Source: Nonomuraea turkmeniaca (GTDB taxonomy: Bacteria; Actinomycetota; Actinomycetes; Streptosporangiales; Streptosporangiaceae). From it: a stretch of DNA of 33,637 nucleotides. Below, piece after piece: positions 16,301 to 24,135 of this stretch. Below the pieces are notes generated by a model. The model saw only the letters and a program-made list of their open reading frames with translations, was not told where the DNA came from and did not search any database. Where the stretch lies: the NCBI RefSeq assembly GCF_005889735.1, contig NZ_VCKY01000113.1, forward strand, positions 1 to 33,637, in the 5' to 3' direction. The position numbers were made by a program, and so were the translations under genes. Every line of letters starts with the position of its first letter. The first letter of the stretch is position 1.

Positions 16301-17282
16301 GCTCCTCCACGGAGGCGGCCGGCTCCGGCTGCGGCCGCGGGATGGGGATGCGTTGCAGTGGGAGATCGGGATCGAGCGCGGCCCAGTCCACTCTGCCGCC
16401 GCCCGTCCAGAACCTGGCCACGGCGGCCAGCAGCCCCGCGAGATCGCCACCCACCCGGACCTCGGCTCCGGCCGTCTCTTGCGCGAGGCCGGCGAGTGCC
16501 TCCTCCAGCGGAAGATCGCTCGCGAGGAGGGCGGGGTCCGGGGCTTCCGCGCGGATGCCCCAGGCGGCGAGGGTGGCGGCCAGCCCGTAGGCGGTGGCGA
16601 AGGCGGGTGGCAGCTCGACGCCGCGCGCTTCGAAGGCCTCTTCGCACACGTCCACGGCCTCGGTGAAGACACGCTCCACGCCGTACAGACCGGCCGCCTC
16701 ATCGGGGAGGGACAGGCGGACCGGCCCCTGCTCGTAGGTGTGCTCGCGGGCCAGCGCGAGAGCGGCTTCTGCGGCGCTCCGGCAGACCACCGCACCTCTC
16801 ACGGGGTGGTGGACGCGTCCCTGCTGCAGGGTGCCCGCCGCGTCGGCGTAGCGATCCTCCGATAGTCCGGCGAAGAAGCCGGCCAGGCTCCGCCGTACCG
16901 ACTCGGCCTCTTCGTGGGTGCGGCCGGACCACACCACCACGCGCGGGCGGCCGTCGCCCGGAGCGTGCACTGGCGGATAGCCCTCCTCGACCTCGAGGTC
17001 GTCGGGCCAGATCACCCGGTGCACCAGGTCGCCGTCGAGCAACGCCCGGTCGAGGAGCCGCAGGACCAGGGTGCCGCGCAGCGTACCCGGCAGCAGCTCG
17101 CCGGCGTCGGTCACGGCCAGCTCGCACTCCCTGGCCAGCAGCGCCGCGCAGGCCTTGCCCACTCCGCCGTACAGCCGGACGACCTGCGCTCCAGGATCGT
17201 GTCCGGCCTCCTCGGCCGCCCCCACCTCCTGCGGGAAGCGCCCCATCGCGATCACGGCGATGGGCTGTTCGTGAGGGGTCAC
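13320..17282 (-). CDS. NRPS-4: eroded KS/AT remnant-C-A(Gly)-T
   Basis: 1320 residues. Residues about 1-330 are not a standard NRPS part but match pieces of a PKS KS-AT didomain (see the separate entry). A C domain follows, about 335-755, with intact HHIIIDG at 457-463. The A domain, about 775-1235, has YTSGSTGRPK at 901-910. Pocket residues D-I-L-Q-L-G-V-I-W closely match the glycine code. The carrier has Ser1280 in NGGHSV. There is no thioesterase, so the product must pass on in trans, plausibly to NRPS-1. The GTG start at 17280-17282 overlaps the carrier-protein stop by 4 nt, and the stop overlaps the thioesterase ATG. The discrete carrier protein upstream is the obvious donor to the C domain. 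Confidence 0.93.
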   Translation of the reverse strand: MTPHEQPIAVIAMGRFPQEVGAAEEAGHDPGAQVVRLYGGVGKACAALLARECELAVTDAGELLPGTLRGTLVLRLLDRALLDGDLVHRVIWPDDLEVEEGYPPVHAPGDGRPRVVVWSGRTHEEAESVRRSLAGFFAGLSEDRYADAAGTLQQGRVHHPVRGAVVCRSAAEAALALAREHTYEQGPVRLSLPDEAAGLYGVERVFTEAVDVCEEAFEARGVELPPAFATAYGLAATLAAWGIRAEAPDPALLASDLPLEEALAGLAQETAGAEVRVGGDLAGLLAAVARFWTGGGRVDWAALDPDLPLQRIPIPRPQPEPAASVEEPRPLSAVPYSFWVLEQLAPDSGVSNLAVALRLETRLRRLPLQIAVNRLVKRHPALRLRFPVVGGAPVRHLVAPQDAQLKVETRATTEETLVADLRSFLDEPFDLGRDLLIRVGHFTLPDGAGTVVCLAGHHIIIDGISLQLLVEELGRFYDSQTGHGTLPPELAGPAPMLEPGEPSEESIGYWLDRLDGVDPASMVLPGSRHSPGHPTFAGHTCSWRVDAETVAALDELRARLRTTGNIVLATAFLLTLRGHGAGPDLVIGMPVSTRTGEERKHVGYAVSTLPLRVHVELDDDFEQVARRVEEAFAEGIEHADASVEAVLTRRGHGTDDWRVPLFRHMFNYRPWSDEKVHIQGEVPGYVENLIDRSRLDMQCNVIQEPDRLTIRMGHSTEVHDEDEIAAFAARMSAVVRQAARGRVPDVLSPADRALLDRVNDTRRAWPGTLVERIVPGPAVAVREGGREVSYDELLGRAAAVRDLLHERGVRHGDVVALALDRSADLVAAVLGVWQAGAAFLPLDVRQPEARLAYQVADSGARLVVAAGTPRWAGETPVAPMPSTLGEPPVPPESGNIAYVIYTSGSTGRPKGVQVTHGNLTNLVLDFTDRLGAPTSVLWSTTTSFDISWLELLLPLASGGTVVVASGEDQLQPGKFLDLIAAADVQVVQATPTAWRLIVPEAGQELAGRTVLCGGEPMPAALARDLLELGCRVFNVYGPTETTIWSTAAELREPPLDPVPVGEPLANTQIFVTDAAGRELPPGVPGELCVAGAGVSAGYLNRPELTAERFGHHDRYGSFYRTGDRARIRHDGTLELLGRDDRQIKLRGHRIELGEVEAALHEHEAVRTAAVILDGDPQSDGRLVAFLEVTDQAADGELWHFARTRLPDYAVPTRYVVTGRLPTTANGKIAYRELVVPDEDGAPAQEVGDGLVQQVVALWRDALKRPGLGPHDNFFLNGGHSVLAVRLIRPLEELAGRAVSVRAVFDHPTPAELALHLGDAR
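16278..17282 (-). other. Vestigial ketosynthase-acyltransferase segment in NRPS-4
   Basis: Residues 1-335 of NRPS-4. PIAVIAMGRFP (7-17) resembles the start of a PKS ketosynthase. Residues 42-92 (ACAALLARECELAV, then VLRLLDRALLDGDLVHRVI) resemble the half of a KS after the active-site Cys, but the DTACSS motif itself is missing. Residues 113-180 resemble the KS-AT linker (VVVWSGRTHEEAE, TLQQGR). Residues 198-265 resemble acyltransferase flanks, without GHSxG. Residues 291-315 (FWTGGGRVDWAAL, RIPIP) resemble the post-AT linker. So the scaffold remains in the right order while every catalytic motif is gone. It is fused in frame and under coding-like composition, suggesting a kept structural or docking role. 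Based on pattern recognition, not alignment. Confidence 0.72.
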
Positions 17283-17584
17283 CGACCGTCCTTACGGATC
17301 CTGGCACGCACGTCGCGGCGGCTGCCGCCCAGCGGTTGGCGACGGGCGCCGTCCTGCCTGGCGGGCGCCTGACCCTGCGTGATCAGGTGCGAGAGAGCAC
17401 GCAGGTTCGGGTGGGTGAACATCGCGGTGACCGGCAGGCTCAGGCCCAGCGTGCTGGTGAGCTCCTCGTGCAACTCGACCAGGGCGAGCGAATCGAGACC
17501 GGCTTCGAAGAAGTTGAGATCGGGATCGAGAGCGCGGCCTAACCTTCGCTCCACGAGAGATGCAACCGCGTCGGCCTGGGTCAT
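17279..17584 (-). CDS. Discrete acyl/peptidyl carrier protein
   Basis: 101 residues. FFEAGLDSLALVEL carries the phosphopantetheine-accepting Ser, and the helix after it (PVTAMFTHPNLRALSHLI) is typical of carrier domains. The last 30 residues are a basic tail (RRQPLGGSRRDVRARIRKDGR), which could act as a docking tail towards NRPS-4. Start at ATG 17582-17584, chosen because AAAGGA precedes it at good spacing; the frame stays open upstream but has no carrier-like sequence there. It heads the minus-strand operon and overlaps NRPS-4 by 4 nt. No enzyme that loads it (A domain, acyl-AMP ligase, acyltransferase) is present in the window, so the starter unit is unknown. Confidence 0.9.
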   Translation of the reverse strand: MTQADAVASLVERRLGRALDPDLNFFEAGLDSLALVELHEELTSTLGLSLPVTAMFTHPNLRALSHLITQGQAPARQDGARRQPLGGSRRDVRARIRKDGR

Positions 17585-17954
17585 CCGGCGTCCTTTGTCT
17601 CGCCTGCGATCGGACGGGATCGCCGTCCGCCTCCCAGCATCCTTACCGAGCGCCACAATCCACCACAAGCCCGTATTTTTCAGGATTTCTGGAGCCGCCA
17701 CCAGGCTCGCCTGGTAGGCGTCGGCCGCCTCTAAGCAGATCTGAACGGCCTGACCGGCGAAGGCGGAGATGTCCGCGCCGGCCGTAAGCGAGAAAGGCGT
17801 GACGGTGAGGTAGGCCAGGGGAAGGAGCACGGCCGATCATCGTGCCGCACGTGGTTCCGTCTCCTGGGCGGCCGGAGCTCGCGCCGCTACGCGAAGCCCT
17901 CGCACGGTGATGACCAGGGCGGGATGTAACGATCGGCAGGCGCACTGTCGCCAA
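17585..17954. other. Intergenic region upstream of the minus-strand NRPS operon
   Basis: About 370 bp between the carrier-protein start and the stop of the toxin-associated gene. Apart from the candidate promoter and a short AT-richer stretch near 17670-17690, I see no gene, repeat or clear terminator. An in-frame extension of the carrier protein through this stretch has no recognisable domain. Confidence 0.6.
17639..17668 (-). promoter_or_regulatory. Weak candidate promoter of the carrier protein/NRPS-4 operon
   Basis: On the minus strand TTGTGG (17668-17663) and TAAGGAT (17645-17639) are 17 bp apart, about 55 bp before the carrier-protein start. The first box is a fair -35; the second is a poor -10. 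The surrounding DNA is less GC-rich than the genes. Low confidence. Confidence 0.22.
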
Positions 17955-18602
17955 TCACTGGAGCTCTTCCATCGACACCCAGTGTCCCGGCACCAAGCGG
18001 CTCAGCTCCTGCCGGAGGAGGTCCCGCAGGGGAGTCTCCCCTTGCGCGAGGACCTCTTGATACAGGGCCAGCAGCACGTCCGGACGTTCCGGACCGAGAT
18101 CCGGATCGTCCTCCGTGCGCACGTACTCGTCGACCAGCAGCGGGAGCCCCGCGGAGAACTCTCCAACCAGCCCCAGCCGGAACAGGCAGCACAGGCGGTA
18201 CTCGATGGCTTTGACGTAACGCCAGCCCTTGCCCGCGTCGTCGAAGTACGCGCGATCGAGCCGCGCGAAGGCGTCGAGCACCGCCCCATAGTGCCCCGCG
18301 TCGTAGCAGAGAACGATCTCGTGGAATCGCGCCCATTGATGCCCTGGGTCCAGCCGCAACGCTTGCCGCATTTCGGACAGTGCCTCGCCGCTCAGGGCCT
18401 GCCCCTTCACGTGGCAGAGGTGGAGGACGTATCCGCGCAGGTAGTGCGCCTCGGCCGATCCGGGGAGCGCGCCGACGAGGCGATCCGTCGTTGCGAGCGC
18501 CTGGAACAGGTCGTCCGTCCCAGTTTTCGCGTCGACCTCGTCTTCGGCGCGGTCCACGGCGTCATAGACGTGCCACCAATCCTGCGGCAACGCATCTGTC
18601 AA
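17955..18602 (-). CDS. Putative immunity protein for the RHS toxin, TPR-like
   Basis: 215 residues, all-helical by appearance. The middle (GSAEAHYLRGYVLHL, LSEMRQALRLDPGHQWARFHE) reads like tetratricopeptide repeats. No enzyme motif and no signal peptide, so it is probably cytosolic. I chose the TTG at 18600-18602 because it forms a TTGA overlap with the stop of the RHS gene and has AGGGGG about 8 nt before it; coding signal is poor upstream of this TTG. A small gene coupled directly behind the toxin tip is the usual place of the cognate immunity gene, so I infer it neutralises that tip. The sequence family is not one I can name. Confidence 0.72.
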   Translation of the reverse strand: MTDALPQDWWHVYDAVDRAEDEVDAKTGTDDLFQALATTDRLVGALPGSAEAHYLRGYVLHLCHVKGQALSGEALSEMRQALRLDPGHQWARFHEIVLCYDAGHYGAVLDAFARLDRAYFDDAGKGWRYVKAIEYRLCCLFRLGLVGEFSAGLPLLVDEYVRTEDDPDLGPERPDVLLALYQEVLAQGETPLRDLLRQELSRLVPGHWVSMEELQ

Positions 18603-21421
18603 CTGCGTCCCCCTCGGTGGTCGGTGCCCCTGGCTTTCGCACGCCATTCCTTCACCTTGTCTAGCAGTGCCTGCTTGATTTCGGGAAGAAGGTGTGGGTT
18701 TGCCCTCACGAACTCCTGCAGCTCCGTCGCCGACGCGCTGAATCCGGCGCCGTGACGACCACTCTCGTAGCCTTGGCCGCCGCGGTGCTTGTTGCGGATC
18801 TGCTTGATGACCTCCGCGACGTATTCCTTCCACGGTATCCAGTTCCGCTCATCGCGGACGACGCGGCAACTCTCGTCGAGCGGGTTGTTGTCGTTGTGGA
18901 CCAGGACGTCCGTGGCGCCGGTCCTCACGTGATACGTGTGGGTGCGCGCGACGGTCAGGTTGTGCACCCGCTGCTCACCCGCGGTCCACCTGGCGATGGC
19001 GAGGATCTCCTGGCTCTGGCCGCCGCTGGTGCGCAGCTGGACCCCCGGTGCCAACGCGCTCGCCTCGACCCAGGCCCGCGGTTCTACGAGCCAGAAGCGA
19101 TGCGTGGCGGTGGCGATGATCGTGCCGGTGGCTTCGCCTCGCTCGCCGTCGGTGTCCACCGTGATCCGGACGAGGTTCTTCACGCCCTTGCTCGTGATCA
19201 CCGCGGTCACCGGTTCGGCTCGGACCTGGCCGGTTTCCGGGTCGGTGGCCAGGACGCGATCGCCGACGTCGACCTCTTCGATGGGTTTGTACGTGCCGTC
19301 GGCCATCACGACCGCGGTGCCGGGGACGAAGCTGCTCTTCGGACGGCTGATGGGGCACGCCGCGTTCAGCGCCTCCGTGGCCTCCTGCACCTTCTTGCTG
19401 GCGAGCTTGAGGCGATCCTTGGCCGCCAGCCAGTTCTTGAAGGCGCTGATGGCATCGCCCGCGTGTTTCCAGACCCGTTTGCCGAGCTCGTAGGCCTTCT
19501 TCCATTTCCATGGCAGGCCGTACTTCACCGCGAGCTTGCCCGCCAGTCCACCGGCCAGGGAGCCGAGGATGTTCAGCGCGGTCTCCCCGCAGGCGCCCAG
19601 ATTGCCGGTGGAGAAGCACTGAATGCCCGCAGTGATGCCGAGCTCGTCAGCGGCGATCTTCGCGATGGCCAGGACGGCGTCGATGAGGAGCCTGAGCTGC
19701 CGATCCACCTCCGCCTGCGCGGCTCGCAGCGCGGCTTCCGCCTCCTGCTTGCGCTTGGCCTTGCAGGCGACGCTCTTGGGCTTGGCGCACGGGTCGCTCG
19801 GGCCGGCGTCGTCGATGACCTTCAATCCGGTGGGGTCGGAGGCGCCGATCGGGTTGTTGCCGCCGTAGGAGTAGGGGTTGGTCCATTGCGGTTTGGACAG
19901 GTCCAGCAGCGGGTCGGTGGAGACGAACTTGCCGATGGCCGGGTCGTAGTAGCGAGCGGACAGGTAGTCCAGACCGGTGGAGTCGTCCTCGGTCTTGCCC
20001 AGGAAACCGCGGTCGGTGAAGGGCAGGTCGTCGCTGCCGCGCCGCTGGCCGTAGGGCAGGTAGCGCTCGCGGGAGATCTGCCCGGTGGCCTCGTCGATGG
20101 CCAATTGGGTGGAGCCGTGCAGGCCCGAGGCCATCCACTGCACCCCGGCCGAGTTGCGCAGGGCGACCACGGCGCCATCCGAGCCGGTGTAGTAGCGGGT
20201 GGCCTTGGCCACTCCGCCGGTGGCGCGGATCTCCATCACACCCAGGTAGAGGGTCGAGGAGCCGTCGGGGTCGCGGCGGATCAGCCGCTCGCCGTCGGTG
20301 TCGTAGACCATCGAGGTCTCGGCGCCATCGACGACGGCCTTGTCCATCTGGCCGAGGGGGTTCCAGGTGAAGGCGGCCTGCTTGCCCCCGACGGTGCGGG
20401 CGACGAGCTGGCCGGCGTTGTCGTAGCCGTAGGTGTCGGTACGGCCCGGCCGGCTGATCGCGGTGACGGCGTTCGGCCGTACCGCCGACGAGCCGGGGGC
20501 GGGGTAGCCGTAGGTGGCGGTGACTCCGTTGTCGGTGATCGACTGCAGGTTGCCCACCGCGTCGTAGGCGAACGACTGGTTGTAGGGGTCGGGGCCCTGG
20601 TTGTCGGCGGCGGTACAGGTGGCGGCGCCGGTGGTGTAGGCGGAGGTCAGCCGGGTGAGACCGTCGTAGCCGAAGCACTCGGACTGGCCACCCGGCGTGT
20701 CCTGGATCCGGGTGATCTGGCCGTCCTTGTTGTAGGTGAAGGTGTCGTCCTGGGCCAGCTGGGAGCCGGAGGTGGTGGTGAGCCGGTTCAGCCAGCCGGT
20801 GGCCTCGTCCCAGGTGAAGGTGCGCTTGACCTGGGAGTTGGCGCCGTAGGCGCGTTCGTTGAGCCGGGCGGTGGCCGAATAGACCGTTTCCTTGACGTAG
20901 GTGGAGCCGCTGCCGTAGTCGGAGGTGAGGTCCTTGGCCAGGCCGAGGTCGGTGTAGCTGTAGGTGAGCGTCTCGCCTGCCAGGTCGCCCTTACCGGGCA
21001 TGGTCTGCGTGAGTAAGTTGCCGGCGACGTCGTAGCTGGCGGCGAACTCGTACTCACCCGCGAGCGCGCCTTCCGCGGCCGGGATGGTGAGCTTGGTGTT
21101 CGTCGCGCGGTAGGAGCTGTCATAGGCAGTGACGGCGTCGACATAGGCGTTGGAGCCGACATGACGCGTGGCCGCGGTGGGGTGGCCCTTGGCGATGGTG
21201 TCGTAGGTCCACTCGGCGAGCTTGGTGCCGGTCAGCGGCTCCCCGTGCCACTGGCTGGTACGGCGGCCGAGGTCGTCGTAGACGGTGGACACCTTGCTGC
21301 CGTTGCCGTCGACGCTCCAGATCGGCCGCCCCGCGGCGTCGTAGCCGTAGGAGGACGAGCCCGTGTCCGGATCGGTGGCAGCGGTACGCCGGCCGGCCCA
21401 GTCGTAGGTGAAGGTCCGCAC
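18599..21421 (-). CDS. RHS/YD-repeat polymorphic toxin with Hint domain, N-terminally truncated
   Basis: 940 residues from GTG 21421. YD repeats begin at residue 5 (TYDWAGRRTA) and run to about 470. The RHS core signature follows (DYLSARYYDP, FVSTDPLL, NPIGASDPTG), ending near 533. A helical, Ala/Lys-rich stretch spans about 540-690. A Hint domain spans about 696-843: SSFVPGTAVVMADG at its start, the TATH motif, and His842-Asn843 at its end. The last 97 residues are the toxin tip, of no family I recognise. Normal RHS toxins have a long N-terminal region with an export signal; here only a few more open codons exist before a TGA at 21503-21505. The 5' part seems lost by recombination, leaving a displaced toxin cassette or an intracellular form. 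The coupled downstream gene is the likely immunity factor. Confidence 0.87.
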   Translation of the reverse strand: MRTFTYDWAGRRTAATDPDTGSSSYGYDAAGRPIWSVDGNGSKVSTVYDDLGRRTSQWHGEPLTGTKLAEWTYDTIAKGHPTAATRHVGSNAYVDAVTAYDSSYRATNTKLTIPAAEGALAGEYEFAASYDVAGNLLTQTMPGKGDLAGETLTYSYTDLGLAKDLTSDYGSGSTYVKETVYSATARLNERAYGANSQVKRTFTWDEATGWLNRLTTTSGSQLAQDDTFTYNKDGQITRIQDTPGGQSECFGYDGLTRLTSAYTTGAATCTAADNQGPDPYNQSFAYDAVGNLQSITDNGVTATYGYPAPGSSAVRPNAVTAISRPGRTDTYGYDNAGQLVARTVGGKQAAFTWNPLGQMDKAVVDGAETSMVYDTDGERLIRRDPDGSSTLYLGVMEIRATGGVAKATRYYTGSDGAVVALRNSAGVQWMASGLHGSTQLAIDEATGQISRERYLPYGQRRGSDDLPFTDRGFLGKTEDDSTGLDYLSARYYDPAIGKFVSTDPLLDLSKPQWTNPYSYGGNNPIGASDPTGLKVIDDAGPSDPCAKPKSVACKAKRKQEAEAALRAAQAEVDRQLRLLIDAVLAIAKIAADELGITAGIQCFSTGNLGACGETALNILGSLAGGLAGKLAVKYGLPWKWKKAYELGKRVWKHAGDAISAFKNWLAAKDRLKLASKKVQEATEALNAACPISRPKSSFVPGTAVVMADGTYKPIEEVDVGDRVLATDPETGQVRAEPVTAVITSKGVKNLVRITVDTDGERGEATGTIIATATHRFWLVEPRAWVEASALAPGVQLRTSGGQSQEILAIARWTAGEQRVHNLTVARTHTYHVRTGATDVLVHNDNNPLDESCRVVRDERNWIPWKEYVAEVIKQIRNKHRGGQGYESGRHGAGFSASATELQEFVRANPHLLPEIKQALLDKVKEWRAKARGTDHRGGRS

Positions 21422-21591
21422 GTTGCCGTTCGCGTCGGAGTCGTCCTGACTGGCAGACGCAAATCGCTCGTCGGCGGCCGCTCGACGGTTGCTCGTACAG
21501 GTTCAGTTTGCCTTGAGCCCGAGTGCCATCACGAAAGCCCCAGCCCCGCCGCGGAGAGCTTGACGGCCTTACCTTTGCCAGGTTCGCGTTT
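21422..21591. other. Breakpoint region between two truncated genes
   Basis: The RHS frame stays open from 21421 only to 21502, and the zwf-like frame ends at 21592 far short of family length. The DNA between fits neither gene. It shows no transposase or clear target-site duplication by eye. It is probably the scar of a deletion or insertion. Confidence 0.5.
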
Positions 21592-22207
21592 TCAGAGGAA
21601 TGGCCCGCGGTCAGAGATCTCCACCTCGGAGATGTGCGCGCTGTTCCAGATGGGCTCCAGCACGCGGTTGGCCAGCCGGCTGCCGAGCACGTTCTGAACG
21701 GTCGTCATGGCCAGGAAGTGGTCGACGCGGAACACCGCCTGCTCGGGCACGACCCCCATGAGCAGCCGGTTCAGCTCCACCGCGCTGTCGAGGTCTTCGC
21801 CGAACGACTCCAGCACGATACGGCTGCCCGGCGGCAGGTGCGCGGCGCCGAGGGGCGGCGATCGCACCGGGGAAGATCGCCGGCGGGAGGGCGAGGTAGA
21901 CGGCGACGGACCCGTCACCGGCGACGAGCGAGGCGATGTCAGCGGCGTTGGCGGCGTCCGCCCACTGGTATCGGGCGGAGTCGGGGATCGCCTTCCTGGC
22001 CTCACCGGGCTCCGTCGCGGCGTGCCGGTCGAGCTGGGCGAACGCCCAGCGGCGGAACTCCTCGTCGGTCCAGTTCTGCCGGTCGGCGCGGGTGGTTTCG
22101 AACCGGTCGGCGAGGTGTCCGGCCGCGCGCAGGGCGGCCCGGGCCGGCAGCAGATAGCGGGCGTTGAGGTCGCCGGTGGCGCCGAGGATGACGAGCCGGT
22201 TGATCAT
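21592..22207 (-). pseudogene. zwf: Glucose-6-phosphate dehydrogenase fragment, frameshifted and truncated
   Basis: The ATG at 22205-22207 begins a Rossmann start, MINRLVILGATGDLNARYLLPA, typical of glucose-6-phosphate dehydrogenases of the pentose phosphate pathway. The frame runs to ALPPAIFPGAIAA, and then the homologous sequence continues in another frame (LPPGSRIVLESFGEDL, RVDHFLAMTTVQNVLGSRLANR, EPIWNSAHISEVEI). The shift sits at a run of four G (21852-21855); removing one base restores the frame. Sequence ends abruptly after EVEISDRGPFL, so only about 200 of roughly 470 residues remain and most of the catalytic domain is missing. The start overlaps the GH15 stop as ATGA. A sequencing error could explain the shift but not the truncation. 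Confidence 0.85.
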
Positions 22208-24033
22208 GCCCTGGCACCTGCTTTCGCTCGTGCGAGGTTGACGCCGCTGGCGATGATCCCGATGTGGCTGAACGCCTGCGGGAAGTTGCCCATGAACGCG
22301 CCCGTGGCCGGGTCGATCTGCTCGGGCAGCAGCCCGACGGGGTTGGCGCGCGCGCACAGCGACGCGTACAACTCCTCGGCCCGGTCCATGTGGCCTTGCA
22401 GGATCAGGTTGTCGACCAGCCAGAAGCTGCACAGCACGAAGGCGCCCTCGTCGCCGGGCAGGCCGTCGGGTGATTGATCGTGCAGGTACCGGTAGAGCAG
22501 GCCGTCACCGGCCGACAGGCGTTCGGCGATGGCCGCGGTGGTGGCCGCCATCCGCGGATGGTCGGCTGGTACGACCTTGCGCAGCGGAAGCGCGAGCAGG
22601 CTGGCGTCCAGGCTACCGCCGCCGTCCAGGTGCTCGCTCAGGCACTGTGCCTCCTCGTCCCAGGACTGGTCCAGGATGAGCCGGCGGAGCTTCTCGGCGG
22701 TGGCGCGCCAGGTCGCGATCGGCCCGGACATGCCGAACCGCTCGCCGATGGCCGCGGCCCGATCCAGGGCCACCTGGCACATCCCGGTTGAGTAGGTGAA
22801 GACCCGCCCTTCGCTGCGTACCTCCCAGATCCCCTGATCCGGCTGCCGCCACGTGTGCGCGGCGGCCTCGGCCAGCTCCGCCAGACCGGACCACAGCGCC
22901 GGCTGGAGCTCGCGGCCGGGGAGCAGCCACTGGTCGGCGCAGTCCAGCACCTCGCCGTAGACGTCGTGCTGGCGCTGGTCGGCGGCGCCGTTGCCCCATC
23001 GCACCGGGGCCGAGCGCCGGTAGCCCTCCAGGTCGGCGTCGTGGATCTCCTCCGGTACGGGGTCGCCGCCGAGGGTGTACATGATGCGGGGGTGGCGGCT
23101 GTGCTCGAAGGCGTCCAGGACCCAGCCGAGGAAGGCGTCGGCCTCCTCGTCGAAGCCGACGCGGCGCAACGCGAACACGGCGTAGGCGGCGTCGCGGATC
23201 CAGGTGTAGCGGTAGTCCCAGTTGCGCACCCCGCCGATCGGCGCGGGCAACGAGGAGGTGGGCGCCGCGACCAGCGAGCCGTTGCCCCAGTCGTCGCACA
23301 ACTTCAGCGTGATCACCGAGCGCCGGACCAGCGCTTCCTGCGGCCCGCCGTAGCTGCACTTGCGCATCCAGCGCCGCCAGGCCTCGGCGGTCTGCCGCAG
23401 CATCGCCTCGGGGTCGAAGCGGTGATGGCGGTGGATGCGGCCCCAGGACAGCACCAGATCGAGGCGGTCGCCCTCCTGAAGGTCGTGCTCGGTGCGCAGG
23501 CCGGTCAGCGGACGGTTGGATCGCAGATGCAGCCGGAGGTCGGGCCGCCGGGAGCCGCGCACCTCCAGACCGCCGTAAAGGACCCGCGTCTGCCCGCCGC
23601 CGCGCGGCTTCAGCTCCGCCCGCAGCCGCACGGTCCCGGCCTGGACGACCGCGGACCGGACCAACTCGCCCCGGCCGCCGCCCGCGTCGTCGCTGAGGTC
23701 TGCGTCGGCACGCAGGGCCAGCGCGTCAGTGATCCGGACCAGGCCGGTCGGGCCGCGCAACTCGGTCACCAGCACCGCGGTCTCCGGCTCGTAGAACTGC
23801 CGGGCCTGGCGCAGGTCGTCCACGGTCAACGTGAAGTGGCCGCCGCGCTCGTGATCCAGCAGGCCGCACAGCAGCGGGTCGCTGTCGAAGCGGGGCAGGC
23901 ACAGCCACGGGATCGAACCGTCGACGCCGACCAGCGCCGCCGTCGTGCCGTCTCCGATGAGGCCCAGGTCCTCCAGCGCCAGATAGCCCTCCTGGCGGCG
24001 CACCGGGCGAAAGGGTGGATCGAGGTCGAGCAT
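22204..24033 (-). CDS. Glycoside hydrolase family 15 (trehalase/glucoamylase-like)
   Basis: 609 residues, the usual length for actinobacterial GH15 proteins. An N-terminal beta domain (LGLIGDGTTAALVGVDGS, then IPWLCLPRFDSD) precedes the (alpha/alpha)6 barrel with WDYRYTWIRDAAYA at 272. The expected acids are present: Glu404 in GIWE before the FTYS-MC segment, and Glu571 in PEQIDP. The family hydrolyses alpha-glucosidic bonds by inversion; mycobacterial relatives act on trehalose. There is no signal peptide, so it is probably cytosolic. ATG start with GGAGGAG upstream. In related genomes such genes sit with zwf and sugar-phosphate genes, and here the zwf-like remnant is coupled to it by ATGA. 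It is the only intact gene in a decaying stretch. Confidence 0.92.
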   Translation of the reverse strand: MLDLDPPFRPVRRQEGYLALEDLGLIGDGTTAALVGVDGSIPWLCLPRFDSDPLLCGLLDHERGGHFTLTVDDLRQARQFYEPETAVLVTELRGPTGLVRITDALALRADADLSDDAGGGRGELVRSAVVQAGTVRLRAELKPRGGGQTRVLYGGLEVRGSRRPDLRLHLRSNRPLTGLRTEHDLQEGDRLDLVLSWGRIHRHHRFDPEAMLRQTAEAWRRWMRKCSYGGPQEALVRRSVITLKLCDDWGNGSLVAAPTSSLPAPIGGVRNWDYRYTWIRDAAYAVFALRRVGFDEEADAFLGWVLDAFEHSRHPRIMYTLGGDPVPEEIHDADLEGYRRSAPVRWGNGAADQRQHDVYGEVLDCADQWLLPGRELQPALWSGLAELAEAAAHTWRQPDQGIWEVRSEGRVFTYSTGMCQVALDRAAAIGERFGMSGPIATWRATAEKLRRLILDQSWDEEAQCLSEHLDGGGSLDASLLALPLRKVVPADHPRMAATTAAIAERLSAGDGLLYRYLHDQSPDGLPGDEGAFVLCSFWLVDNLILQGHMDRAEELYASLCARANPVGLLPEQIDPATGAFMGNFPQAFSHIGIIASGVNLARAKAGARA

Positions 24034-24135
24034 GCCTGGCCTTCTCCTCCGTGCCGACGTGCACCATCGGGGAAGGGGGCGCTCCTGGCAGGCGGACGTC
24101 GCCGCTGTTCGATACTGGACGATGATCAGCTTCCG

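Noticed and set aside
13338..16865. Long forward open frame opposite NRPS-4
   Set aside because: Antisense shadow; no domain content, and the reverse strand has clear C, A and carrier motifs.
17585..17830. N-terminal extension of the carrier protein
   Set aside because: No carrier-like or other domain; AT-richer DNA; the start at 17584 has a clear AAAGGA site.
21422..21600. Insertion sequence at the RHS/zwf junction
   Set aside because: No transposase piece, terminal inverted repeat or target duplication could be seen.
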